Below are positions 8,936 to 16,044 of a stretch of DNA of 64,000 nucleotides, piece by piece (position 1 is the stretch's first letter; the number at the start of each line of letters is the position of its first letter). The position numbers were made by a program, and so were the translations under genes. The stretch is from Sphingobium bisphenolivorans (lineage in GTDB: Bacteria > Pseudomonadota > Alphaproteobacteria > Sphingomonadales > Sphingomonadaceae), in NCBI RefSeq assembly GCF_000412635.1, contig NZ_ASTG01000011.1, positions 62,001-126,000 on the forward strand, in the 5' to 3' direction. The notes under the pieces are model-generated. The model saw only the letters and a list, made by a program, of their open reading frames with translations. It ran no database searches and had not been told where the DNA came from.

Positions 8936-9978
8936 GCGCCCCTCCGTCCGATGGCGTGGCCGCCCCATGCAGCGGCAGCGACGACCAGCGCACCCACGGC
9001 CTGGTGCAGCACGGCAAGCGGCAGGGCGATGCCGCTGAGGACGGTGGCGATGCCGAGCGCGATCTGGGTGCCGACGGCGGCGTTGATGGCGATCGAGGGG
9101 CCGCGTGCGCCTGCGCGTTTCGCGGCGCGGGCGAGGATGATCAGTAGGGCCGCTGCTACCCAAGCCCACCAGCGGTGGATGAAGTGGACGAGATAGGGGT
9201 CGCTGGAAAGGGTGGCCCAGAGCGAACCCAGACGGTCGATCCCCTCCGGAACGAAATGGTCGTTCATGAGCGGCCATGTGTTGGAGACATAGCCAGCATC
9301 CAGGCCAGCGGTGAAGGCGCCGAACATCAACTGCACGAACAGGGCGAGCAGCGCGACCAAGCCGAGCGGACGCATCGCCGCCGGCCGGGCCGAGCGGGCG
9401 CGGGCGAGCGCACGCAGGTCGAGCGCCGTCCAGATCAGGCCGGCCATGATGAAGAGCGCGGTCAGCAGATGCACGGCGAGCCGATAGTGGCTGACGTCGG
9501 TGCGCTGCGACAGGCCCGACTTCACCATCCACCAGCCGATGGCGCCCTGAAGGCCGCCGAGCGCCAGCAGCGCGATCAGGCGCGGCCCATAGCCGGAAGG
9601 GATGGCCCGCTTCCACGCGAACCAGAGCAGCGGCAGCGCGAAGGCTATGCCGATCAGGCGGCCAAGCAGGCGATGCACCCATTCCCAGAAAAAGATGAAC
9701 TGGAAGTCGCCGAGCGTCATGCCCTGGCGCAGCTGCTGATATTCGGGGATCTGCTGATAGAGACGGAAAGCGTCCATCCATTGTTCATGGGTGAGCGGCG
9801 GAATGGCGCCGCTGATCGGCTTCCATTGCGTGATCGACAGGCCTGATTCGGTGAGGCGGGTGATGCCGCCGACCACGACCATGCAGAAGACGAGGGTGGC
9901 GACGGCCAGCAGCCAGGCGGCAAGGGCGGCCGGGCGCGGCGCGGCCGCAGCGGGGCGGTTGAGGGCAAGCGCGGTCAT
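8932..9978 (-). CDS. ctaA: Heme A synthase (COX15/CtaA type 2)
   Basis: A 348-residue integral membrane protein that oxidises the C8 methyl of heme O to make heme A for aa3-type cytochrome oxidase. It has about eight hydrophobic segments and the conserved heme-ligand histidines in WEWVHRLLGR, HYRLAVHLLTA, LVHFIHRWWAWV and VLHQAVGALV. The ESGLSITQWKPISGAIPP segment is typical of the family. Coupled to cutA by a 4-base overlap. An aa3 oxidase small subunit is encoded at 26636. Confidence 0.94.
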   Translation of the reverse strand: MTALALNRPAAAAPRPAALAAWLLAVATLVFCMVVVGGITRLTESGLSITQWKPISGAIPPLTHEQWMDAFRLYQQIPEYQQLRQGMTLGDFQFIFFWEWVHRLLGRLIGIAFALPLLWFAWKRAIPSGYGPRLIALLALGGLQGAIGWWMVKSGLSQRTDVSHYRLAVHLLTALFIMAGLIWTALDLRALARARSARPAAMRPLGLVALLALFVQLMFGAFTAGLDAGYVSNTWPLMNDHFVPEGIDRLGSLWATLSSDPYLVHFIHRWWAWVAAALLIILARAAKRAGARGPSIAINAAVGTQIALGIATVLSGIALPLAVLHQAVGALVVAAAAWGGHAIGRRGA

Positions 9979-10286
9979 GGCGCCGATCCATGCTCCGATG
10001 CTCAGGCGGTTGCAAGAGGGGTAGGGGGGTAGGACGAAAGGTCCGGGGGGGCGCCCGGTCCTTCGACAAGTTCACGACAGGGTCGATCCGGGTCCTGATT
10101 TCTCGATCTAGTCGCGGTCGTCGGGAGGAGGCAGGAAGGCAGCGGGACCCCGGGCGAGCCCGGGGTGACAAGGAAGGGGAGGGTTGCTACTCCCCCCTCA
10201 TCCGGCTTCGCTGGCTTCACCCGGCTCAAGGACGGGGTCGGCGAGGCTTCCTATCCTTCTCTCTCAGAGAGAAGGATAGGAAGTAA
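9979..10286. repeat. Intergenic stretch of palindromic repeats between ctaA and ahpF
   Basis: About 308 bases without a gene. It holds at least two inverted-repeat elements: ACCCCGGGC/GCCCGGGGT followed by TGAC at 10147-10169, and a long perfect palindrome at 10250-10280. A CCTTCGACAAG-like motif near 10060 resembles other dispersed sphingomonad repeats. It also must contain the ctaA promoter at its left end. Confidence 0.6.
10250..10280. repeat. 15-base perfect inverted repeat at the 3' end of ahpF
   Basis: CCTATCCTTCTCTCT at 10250-10264 is exactly complementary to AGAGAGAAGGATAGG at 10266-10280 with one base between. It begins 6 bases after the ahpF stop, so it would form a hairpin in the ahpF mRNA. 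No T-run follows, so it looks more like an mRNA-stabilising or repeat element than a standard terminator. Confidence 0.6.
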
Positions 10287-11870
10287 TCAGGCCGCTTCCG
10301 CCGTCTCGGCCGAGGCCGGAAGGCGGATGAGATAATCGAAAGCGGAGAGGGCCGCCGTCGATCCCGCGCCCATGGCGATGACGATCTGCTTGTAGGGCAC
10401 GGTCGTGCAGTCGCCGGCCGCGAAGATGCCGGGCTGGCTGGTTTCGCCGCGGGCGTCGATCTCGACCTCGCCACGGGGCGAGAGGGCGATCGCATCCTTC
10501 AGCCATTCGGTGTTGGGGACAAGGCCGATCTGGACGAAAATGCCCTCCAGCTCGACATCATGTTCCGTACCATGGTTGCGGTCCTTGTAGCTGAGGCCGG
10601 TGACCCGCTCGCCATTGCCCTCCACCTTGGTCGTAAGCGCCGAGGTGATGATACGGACATTGGGCAGGCTCGCGAGCTTGCGCTGCAGCACCGCGTCGGC
10701 GCGCAGCTGGCTGTCGAACTCGATCAGCGTCACATGGGCGACGATGCCGGCGAGGTCGATCGCCGCTTCGACGCCGCTGTTGCCGCCGCCGATCACCGCC
10801 ACACGCTTGCCCTTGAAAAGCGGACCGTCGCAGTGCGGGCAGTAGGCCACGCCCTTGTTGCGATATTCCTCCTCACCCGGCACGCCCATCTGCCGCCAGC
10901 GGGCGCCGGTGGAGAGGATGACGGTGCGGCCCTTCAGCGAGGCGCCATTTTCCAGCACGACCTCGTGATAGCCGCCCTCGTTCTTGGCGGGGATCAGCTT
11001 CGCCGCCTTTTGCAGGTTCATGATCTCCACATCATAATCCTTGACATGGGCTTCCAGGGCGGAGGCGAGTTTCGGCCCTTCGGTGCGGCTGACCGAGATG
11101 AAATTCTCGATGTCCATAGTGTCGAGCACCTGCCCGCCGAAACGTTCCGCCGCAACGCCGGTGCGAATGCCCTTGCGCGCGGCATAGATGGCCGAGGCGG
11201 CGCCAGCGGGACCGCCGCCCACGACCAGCACTTCGAACGGGTCCTGCGCCTTGATCTTCGCCGCCGCGCGGTCTGCCGCGCCGCTGTCGATCTTGGCGAC
11301 AATCTGCTCCAGCTCCATACGCCCCGAGGCGAAGGGTTCGCCGTTCAGGAAGACGGTGGGCACGGCCATGACCTTGCGTGCGTCCACCTCTTCCTTGAAC
11401 AGCCCACCATCAATGGCGGTGTGCTTGATGCGGGGATTGAGCACGCTCATCAGATTGAGCGCCTGCACCACGTCGGGGCAGTTCTGGCAGGACAGCGAGA
11501 AATAGGTTTCGAAGGCGAAATCGCCGTCAATGTCCTTGACCTGATCGATGAGGTCCTGCGCCGCCTTCGACGGATGGCCGCCGACCTGCAGCAGGGCGAG
11601 CACCAGCGAGGTGAACTCATGGCCCATCGGGATGCCGGCGAAAGTGACGCCGATATCGGTGCCGGCGCGGCGGATCATGAAGCTGGGCTTGCGCTTGTCA
11701 TGGCCCGCGAGGACCAGCGACACCTTGTCCGACAGCTCGGCGATCTCGTTCAGCAAGCCTTCCAGTTCACGCGATTTCGCGCCTTCGTCCAGCGACGCCA
11801 CCAGCTCGATCGGCTGCGTGATGTTCGCCATATAGGCCTTAAGCTGGCCCTTGAGATTTGCGTCCAACAT
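10287..11870 (-). CDS. ahpF: Alkyl hydroperoxide reductase subunit F
   Basis: A 527-residue flavoprotein that passes electrons from NAD(P)H to AhpC. The N-terminal double thioredoxin-like domain has the redox pair in SCQNCPD (Cys128, Cys131); the thioredoxin-reductase-like half has the FAD motif [13 protein letters not shown] near 215-226, the active-site CPHCDG (Cys344, Cys347), the NADH motif [12 protein letters not shown] and [15 protein letters not shown]. The start at 11870 ([11 protein letters not shown]) is preferred because the upstream 29 residues lack family similarity. It lies downstream of ahpC on the same strand but is separated from it by a terminator and repeats. Confidence 0.95.
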   Translation of the reverse strand: MLDANLKGQLKAYMANITQPIELVASLDEGAKSRELEGLLNEIAELSDKVSLVLAGHDKRKPSFMIRRAGTDIGVTFAGIPMGHEFTSLVLALLQVGGHPSKAAQDLIDQVKDIDGDFAFETYFSLSCQNCPDVVQALNLMSVLNPRIKHTAIDGGLFKEEVDARKVMAVPTVFLNGEPFASGRMELEQIVAKIDSGAADRAAAKIKAQDPFEVLVVGGGPAGAASAIYAARKGIRTGVAAERFGGQVLDTMDIENFISVSRTEGPKLASALEAHVKDYDVEIMNLQKAAKLIPAKNEGGYHEVVLENGASLKGRTVILSTGARWRQMGVPGEEEYRNKGVAYCPHCDGPLFKGKRVAVIGGGNSGVEAAIDLAGIVAHVTLIEFDSQLRADAVLQRKLASLPNVRIITSALTTKVEGNGERVTGLSYKDRNHGTEHDVELEGIFVQIGLVPNTEWLKDAIALSPRGEVEIDARGETSQPGIFAAGDCTTVPYKQIVIAMGAGSTAALSAFDYLIRLPASAETAEAA

Positions 11871-12029
11871 CTTCGAAGCTCCATGAGCGTGCCGTTTGCC
11901 GGACACGCGGTTATCCGATCGCCGGTGCGACCCGAAGGTTCCGGCGTTTCTGTTCAATCTCGTTCATTATCTTCACCCGGACCCTAATCCGGGGCCCCGC
12001 TTCCTGGGTGGTACGCCTGAAGAAAAGCG

Positions 12030-12058
12030 GGATGCCGGATCAAGTCCGGGGATGACGC
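12030..12058. repeat. Dispersed palindromic repeat (CCGGATCAAGTCCGG core)
   Basis: CCGGA at 12035-12039 pairs with TCCGG at 12045-12049 around TCAAG, followed by GGATGACGC. The same core, in longer and perfect form, recurs at 24246-24274. It lies in the ahpC-ahpF gap. Confidence 0.6.
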
Positions 12059-12082
12059 ACTTGTGGCAAGTGCGTCGGTCGT

Positions 12083-12129
12083 AAAACGCCTGCCGGAGAG
12101 GGAGCGAAGTCGACCCGGTCCGGCAGGCG
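12083..12129 (-). terminator. Terminator after ahpC
   Basis: An 11-base perfect stem CGCCTGCCGGA (12087-12097) / TCCGGCAGGCG (12119-12129) lies 13 bases past the ahpC stop. On the minus strand it is followed by TTTTAC, as expected for a rho-independent terminator, though the loop is long (21 bases). Confidence 0.6.
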
Positions 12130-12141
12130 CCTTGTCAGGTC

Positions 12142-12705
12142 TTAGATCTTGCCGACGAGGTCGAGCGAGGGAGCGAGCGTCTCTTCACCCTCTTCCCACT
12201 TGGCCGGGCAGACTTCGCCGGGGTGAGCGGCGACATATTGTGCAGCCTTGACCTTGCGCAGCAGTTCGGTCGCATTGCGGCCGACGCCTTCGGAGGTGAT
12301 TTCCATGAACTGGATCACGCCCTCGGGATCGACCAGGAAGGTCGCGCGGTCAGCAAGGCCGACGCCCGGACGCATCACGTCGAAATTGTTGGTGATGGTG
12401 CCCGACTGGTCGCCCAGCATATAATAGTTGATCTTGCCGATGGCCGGCGAGGTGTCGTGCCAGGCCTTGTGGCTGAAATGGGTGTCGGTCGAAACCGAGT
12501 AAACCTCTATGTTCAGGCTCTGCAGCGTCGGATAGATGCCGGCCAGGTCCTCCAGTTCCGTCGGACAGACGAAGGTGAAGTCGGCGGGATAGAAGAAGAA
12601 GATCGCCCACTTGCCCTTCACGTCAGCATCGGTGACGTCGACAAACTTGCCTTCCTTGAACGCGGTGGCCTTGAACGGCTTGATGGGGGTGTTGATAAGC
12701 GCCAT
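12142..12705 (-). CDS. ahpC: Alkyl hydroperoxide reductase subunit C (peroxiredoxin)
   Basis: A 187-residue typical two-Cys peroxiredoxin that reduces hydrogen peroxide and organic peroxides, recycled by AhpF. The peroxidatic Cys47 is in [14 protein letters not shown] and the resolving Cys166 in [13 protein letters not shown] near the C-terminus. The [17 protein letters not shown] segment is the usual AhpC C-terminal region. It has its own terminator, so ahpC transcripts probably outnumber ahpF, as expected for a scavenger and its reductase. No oxyR gene is next to it. Confidence 0.96.
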   Translation of the reverse strand: MALINTPIKPFKATAFKEGKFVDVTDADVKGKWAIFFFYPADFTFVCPTELEDLAGIYPTLQSLNIEVYSVSTDTHFSHKAWHDTSPAIGKINYYMLGDQSGTITNNFDVMRPGVGLADRATFLVDPEGVIQFMEITSEGVGRNATELLRKVKAAQYVAAHPGEVCPAKWEEGEETLAPSLDLVGKI

Positions 12706-12803
12706 GGGCTAGCAATTCCTTTTCCGGCGGTTTGTGTTGCCCGGCCTATGTAGGGTGGGGGTCGCGGAGGGGGAAATTGCTTTTATCATGATTGAAGATT
12801 GAG

Positions 12804-12833
12804 AAAAACGATCAATCCCGGAGCGATTGATCG
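12804..12833 (-). terminator. Rho-independent terminator of the TetR gene
   Basis: A perfect 9-base stem CGATCAATC (12809-12817) / GATTGATCG (12825-12833) with a 7-base loop overlaps the end of the TetR gene. On the minus strand it is followed by TTTTTCTC, a good U-tract for leftward transcription. Confidence 0.75.
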
Positions 12834-13486
12834 AAGGAGCCTTCTCTCGGCTTCTGGATAACATAGGTCATGGTCTCCTGGACCATGGCCAGCGCCTCCT
12901 CGATCGAGAAGGTCGAGGAGTCGAGGCATAGTTCAAGCCACAGTCCGTCGATCATCGCGGTAAGCGCAATGGCGGCGATGCGCGCATTGGGGCGGGGGAT
13001 TTGCGGCGCGGCCTCCCGCAGCAGCACCTCCATGCGTTCACGGCCCCCGCCATAGGTTTCCTTGTGGGTGGCGGCGATCTCCGGATTGGTCTTCACCAGG
13101 CTCCAGAAGGAAATCCAGGTGGCGAGCAGGTTGGGATCCAGCACGGGCGGCTGCAGATTCGCGCGCAGATAGGCCCAGAGCCGGTCGCGCGGGTCGGGAC
13201 CGGCCTCCGCGACGGCGCGCTCCAGCGCGGCGGCGACTTTTTCGCCCACGTCACGATAGGTGGCGAGGACCAGCGCGTCGATGCCGTCGAAATAATGGGT
13301 GAGCAGCCCTGCCGAGACACCCGCTCGCGCGCAGATACCGCGCACCGAGGTGCCGCCCACGCCCTTTTCCGCCAGGCAGCGGGCGGTCGCGTCGATCAGT
13401 GCCTGCCGCCGCACATCGGCCGATTCCCGCACGAAACGCGCGCGCGGCTGGGCCCTGCCAGCGAGTCCTTCTGCCTTGCCGTCCAT
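12812..13486 (-). CDS. TetR-family regulator, BetI-like
   Basis: A 224-residue repressor-type protein. The N-terminal helix-turn-helix is clear (RRQALIDATARCLAEKGVGG then GICARAGVSAGLLTHYFDG), and the C-terminal ligand domain has the BetI-like DPRDRLWAYLRANLQP and WISFWSLVKTNPEIA segments. BetI-type regulators respond to choline or similar small molecules, but no bet genes are nearby, so the ligand is unknown. The start at 13486 is chosen for the upstream GGGGAAAACG-ATG; the frame upstream lacks family features. A 73-base inverted repeat lies between it and the divergent lipoprotein gene. Confidence 0.85.
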   Translation of the reverse strand: MDGKAEGLAGRAQPRARFVRESADVRRQALIDATARCLAEKGVGGTSVRGICARAGVSAGLLTHYFDGIDALVLATYRDVGEKVAAALERAVAEAGPDPRDRLWAYLRANLQPPVLDPNLLATWISFWSLVKTNPEIAATHKETYGGGRERMEVLLREAAPQIPRPNARIAAIALTAMIDGLWLELCLDSSTFSIEEALAMVQETMTYVIQKPREGSFDQSLRD

Positions 13487-13515
13487 TCGTTTTCCCCGTC
13501 GGCAATCCTGCTCCC

Positions 13516-13588
13516 CGCCAAACGGCCTGACAAGCCGCCCGCCCCTGCGCAAAAGAGGGATCGAAGCGCTGCGTTCAGCCGTTTGGCG
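13516..13588. promoter_or_regulatory. 11-base inverted repeat between divergent TetR and lipoprotein genes
   Basis: CGCCAAACGGC at 13516-13526 is the exact reverse complement of GCCGTTTGGCG at 13578-13588, with 51 bases between. The position, upstream of both genes, suits paired operator sites for the TetR protein or a looped repression arrangement. A simple large hairpin is the alternative. Confidence 0.4.
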
Positions 13589-13611
13589 TCGGAATTGCAA
13601 GGAGAATATGG

Positions 13612-14070
13612 ATGATGGGCCGCGATCTGTGCTGGCTGATAGTCCCGGTCCTGCTTGTCGGCGGCTGTGCCAAGAGCGTCGATAACGGGGCAGCCGCGAA
13701 CAATAGCGCGCAGGCGCCGGTGGTGGAGACGCTGGAGGAGCCGGACAGCGCGGGAACGGAGAGCGGGCAGCAGGCGGGGCTGCCGACGGACGAGTGGGCG
13801 GGGCGGTGGAACGGGCCGGAAGGGCTGTTCCTGGACATTCAGCCTTCCCCCAACGGCAAGCCGGGCCATTATGCGATCACCAACAGGGACACGCTCGACC
13901 GGCAAGGCGATTATGCCGGCGTGGCGGAGGGCGCGACGATCCGCTTCGTGCGCGAGGGCCAGCAACTGACGATCCGGCCGGGGACGGGCGAGGAGACGGG
14001 CTTCAAATATCTGGCGGGCAAGACCGACTGCCTGATCGTGGTGGCGGGGCAGGAGGGATATTGCAGGTGA
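13612..14070 (+). CDS. Putative lipoprotein of unknown function
   Basis: A 152-residue protein with a lipoprotein signal: hydrophobic stretch CWLIVPVLLVGGC, where LVGGC is the lipobox and Cys19 the lipid-attached residue. The mature part has an acidic Ala-rich linker, then a compact domain (WAGRWNGPEGLFLDI, GHYAITNRDTLD, YCR at the end) with two further cysteines. I do not recognise a family. The start follows GGAG at 13601 with good spacing. Divergent from the TetR gene. Confidence 0.7.
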   Translation: MMGRDLCWLIVPVLLVGGCAKSVDNGAAANNSAQAPVVETLEEPDSAGTESGQQAGLPTDEWAGRWNGPEGLFLDIQPSPNGKPGHYAITNRDTLDRQGDYAGVAEGATIRFVREGQQLTIRPGTGEETGFKYLAGKTDCLIVVAGQEGYCR

Positions 14071-14087
14071 GGCACGTAACGATCTCG

Positions 14088-14113
14088 GGAACCGCCCGGC
14101 GCCGCTGCGCATT
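14088..14113 (+). promoter_or_regulatory. Candidate EcfG-type promoter (one mismatch)
   Basis: GGAAC at 14088-14092, 17 bases, then CATT at 14110-14113; consensus for EcfG is GGAAC-N16/17-CGTT. It ends 37 bases before the start of the small membrane protein at 14151. Confidence 0.3.
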
Positions 14114-14150
14114 GTTGGCCCGGGCGGGTTGAAACGGAGGAGGAACGAAT

Positions 14151-14393
14151 ATGGCCGATTATCAGGAACGCCCGACGACAACGACGACGGTCATCGAAAA
14201 GCGCGGCGGCGGCGGCACGGCGATCGCGGTCCTGCTGCTGGTGGTCGTGGTGGCGATCGCCGCCTTCTTCCTGATCAGCAGCCAGACGCGCAAGGATAAT
14301 GCGGTTTCGAGCGCGGCCAGCCAGGTCGGGCAGGCGGCGAGCGATGTCGGCGACGCGGCGAAGGACGCGGCGGGCAGCGCCAAGGGCGAGTGA
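14151..14393 (+). CDS. Small single-pass membrane protein with Ala/Asp-rich tail
   Basis: An 80-residue protein: a hydrophilic Thr-rich N-terminus (RPTTTTTVIEKRGGGG), one transmembrane helix at about residues 23-43 (TAIAVLLLVVVVAIAAFFLI) and a C-terminal tail of repeating small and acidic residues (AASQVGQAASDVGDAAKDAA), likely an amphipathic helix like those of stress-protective hydrophilins. Good ribosome site GGAGG at 14136. No family recognised. Followed by a strong bidirectional terminator. Confidence 0.7.
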   Translation: MADYQERPTTTTTVIEKRGGGGTAIAVLLLVVVVAIAAFFLISSQTRKDNAVSSAASQVGQAASDVGDAAKDAAGSAKGE

Positions 14394-14414
14394 GGCGGGC
14401 AGCTTGCGTGCATG

Positions 14415-14448
14415 AAGAAAGGGCGCCCCGGCGGGGACGCCCTTTCTT
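14415..14448. terminator. Bidirectional terminator between convergent genes
   Basis: AAGAAAGGGCG at 14415-14425 pairs with CGCCCTTTCTT at 14438-14448, with an inner CCCC/GGGG. The A-rich and T-rich flanks of the stem make it work for the rightward small membrane protein and the leftward carD. Confidence 0.65.
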
Positions 14449-14513
14449 GTAGTAGCGCGATCTGTTCGCCCCGTTTGAACGAGGCGCGTGATCCTTGCTA
14501 AGCCGTCGGCGCG

Positions 14514-15041
14514 TCAGGCGTCCACCTTGACGTGCTTGGGTGCGGCTTCGTTCAGGATGCGCAGGATCTTCTGCAGCGCGCCCGGCTCGTCGGTCTGCTC
14601 CATCGCCGCGAGTTCGCGGGCGAGGCGGCTGGACGCGGCCTCGAAAATCTGGCGTTCCGAATAGCTCTGCTCGGGCTGGTCGTCGGCGCGGAACAGGTCG
14701 CGCGTCACCTCGGCGATCGAGACGAGGTCTCCCGAGTTGATCTTCGCCTCATATTCCTGGGCGCGGCGCGACCACATGGTGCGCTTGACCTTGGGCTTGC
14801 CCTTGAGCGTCTCCATCGCTTCCTCCAGCGTCTTGTTGGAGGACAGCTTGCGCATGCCGACGCCTTCGGCCTTGTTGGTGGGAACGCGCAGGGTCATGCG
14901 TTCCTTTTCGAAACGAAGGACATAGAGTTCCAGCTCCATGCCCGCGATCTGTTCTTTCTGAAGCTCTATGACGCGGCCCACGCCGTGCTTGGGATACACA
15001 ACATAATCACCTACGTCGAAGGACAGCGCCTTGGCAGCCAT
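14514..15041 (-). CDS. carD: CarD-family transcriptional regulator
   Basis: A 175-residue RNA-polymerase-binding protein that stabilises open promoter complexes, notably at rRNA promoters. The N-terminal RNAP-interaction domain is seen in FDVGDYVVYPKHGVGRVIEL and ELYVLRFEKERMTLRVP; the C-terminal helical DNA-binding part contains RTMWSRRAQEYEAKINSGD, with the conserved Trp. The start at 15041 (MAAKALSF) has AAAGG upstream and matches the family; the extra 29 residues of the longer frame do not. Monocistronic. Confidence 0.9.
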   Translation of the reverse strand: MAAKALSFDVGDYVVYPKHGVGRVIELQKEQIAGMELELYVLRFEKERMTLRVPTNKAEGVGMRKLSSNKTLEEAMETLKGKPKVKRTMWSRRAQEYEAKINSGDLVSIAEVTRDLFRADDQPEQSYSERQIFEAASSRLARELAAMEQTDEPGALQKILRILNEAAPKHVKVDA

Positions 15042-15310
15042 TTGTAACCTTTCTAATCTATCGGAGGACGGGGCCGGGACATTCGCAGGTGCGAAAGCAC
15101 ATAAGCGGGGGGCAGTCCGCAGCGCCACGTCATTACATCAGGCATTTCTCCAGGACGGATGCGACCACCTCCGCCTCTTGACCCGCTATTTAGCAGATTC
15201 GTAACAAAATTGCCACCCCCAGACACAAAATCCGGGAGTGGAACAGGAAATCGGACGGAGTCAGTGGTTTTTTGGAGGTACCGTCGTCGCCCTTCGCGGC
15301 GGCGAAACAA

Positions 15311-15649
15311 TCAGTTCCCTGCGCCCGGTTCGGGCGAGAAGAATTTCTCCAGCTTGTTCTCGACGCCCTTCATTTCGTCCGCGTCGGCGGGCGCGTCACC
15401 CTTCACGGTGATGTTGGGCCATTCGGCGGAGAATTTGGTGTTGAGCTCCAGCCACTGCTCAAGGCCCGATTCCGTGTCGGGCAGGATCGCCTCGGCCGGG
15501 CATTCCGGCTCGCACACGCCGCAGTCGATGCATTCATTGGGGTTGATGACGAGCATATTCTCGCCCTCATAGAAACAGTCGACGGGGCAGACCTCGACGC
15601 AATCCATATATTTGCAGCGAATGCAGTTGTCGGTCACGACATAGGTCAT
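15311..15649 (-). CDS. fdxA: Seven-iron ferredoxin FdxA
   Basis: A 112-residue ferredoxin carrying one 3Fe-4S and one 4Fe-4S cluster. The cysteine patterns are visible as [18 protein letters not shown] and [15 protein letters not shown]. The C-terminal ~45 residues are the extension usual for the alphaproteobacterial FdxA. It serves as an electron carrier of unknown partner. It lies between carD and the S4-protein gene, all leftward, with separate promoters likely. Confidence 0.93.
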   Translation of the reverse strand: MTYVVTDNCIRCKYMDCVEVCPVDCFYEGENMLVINPNECIDCGVCEPECPAEAILPDTESGLEQWLELNTKFSAEWPNITVKGDAPADADEMKGVENKLEKFFSPEPGAGN

Positions 15650-15747
15650 GGGCAGCCACTCTTGAGATTACACGAATGGGCGCCCTGCTATGCCCGGCTG
15701 CCGCGAAGGTCAATGAGGATATTGTTGGTACGACCGATAGCCGGCTT

Positions 15748-16044
15748 TCAGGCGCCGACGGTGAGTTCCTCATAGCAGGACTGCGCCTCGGGAGCGGGGC
15801 CGCGGCGGCCGGGAAGCTGGACCACCCGCACGACGCGCACGCCGCTGGGGTGGGGGAAGGTGATGAGGTCGCCCGCCCGCACCGGGGAATGAGAGCGATC
15901 GATCCGCCGGCCGTTGAGGCGGATATGGCCGTCCTCCGCCATTTTCTGAGCGACCGAGCGGCTCTTCGCGAGGCGCGCGAACCAGAGGAATTTGTCGATG
16001 CGCAGGCTGGGCCCGTGGGCCGCTGCCGTGCCCGCGTCAGCCAT
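15748..16044 (-). CDS. S4-domain RNA-binding protein, Hsp15-like
   Basis: A 98-residue protein dominated by an S4 RNA-binding fold: LRIDKFLWFARLAKSRS, then GHIRLNGRRIDRSHSPVRAGD and the strand ITFPHPSGVRVVRVV. Hsp15-type proteins bind free 50S subunits carrying nascent chains and help ribosome recycling after heat stress. Its start overlaps the 3' end of the helicase gene by 8 bases, so the two are probably co-translated, pointing to a shared RNA-related function. Confidence 0.85.
   Translation of the reverse strand: MADAGTAAAHGPSLRIDKFLWFARLAKSRSVAQKMAEDGHIRLNGRRIDRSHSPVRAGDLITFPHPSGVRVVRVVQLPGRRGPAPEAQSCYEELTVGA

Noticed and set aside
8936..9781. Upstream extension of the cutA frame
   Set aside because: It overlaps the clear heme A synthase gene out of frame; CutA has normal length from 8935.
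11918..11942. GGAAC-N16-CGAT on the minus strand before ahpF as an EcfG promoter
   Set aside because: One mismatch in the -10 box; about two such matches are expected by chance in the intergenic DNA here, and ahpF is not a usual EcfG target.
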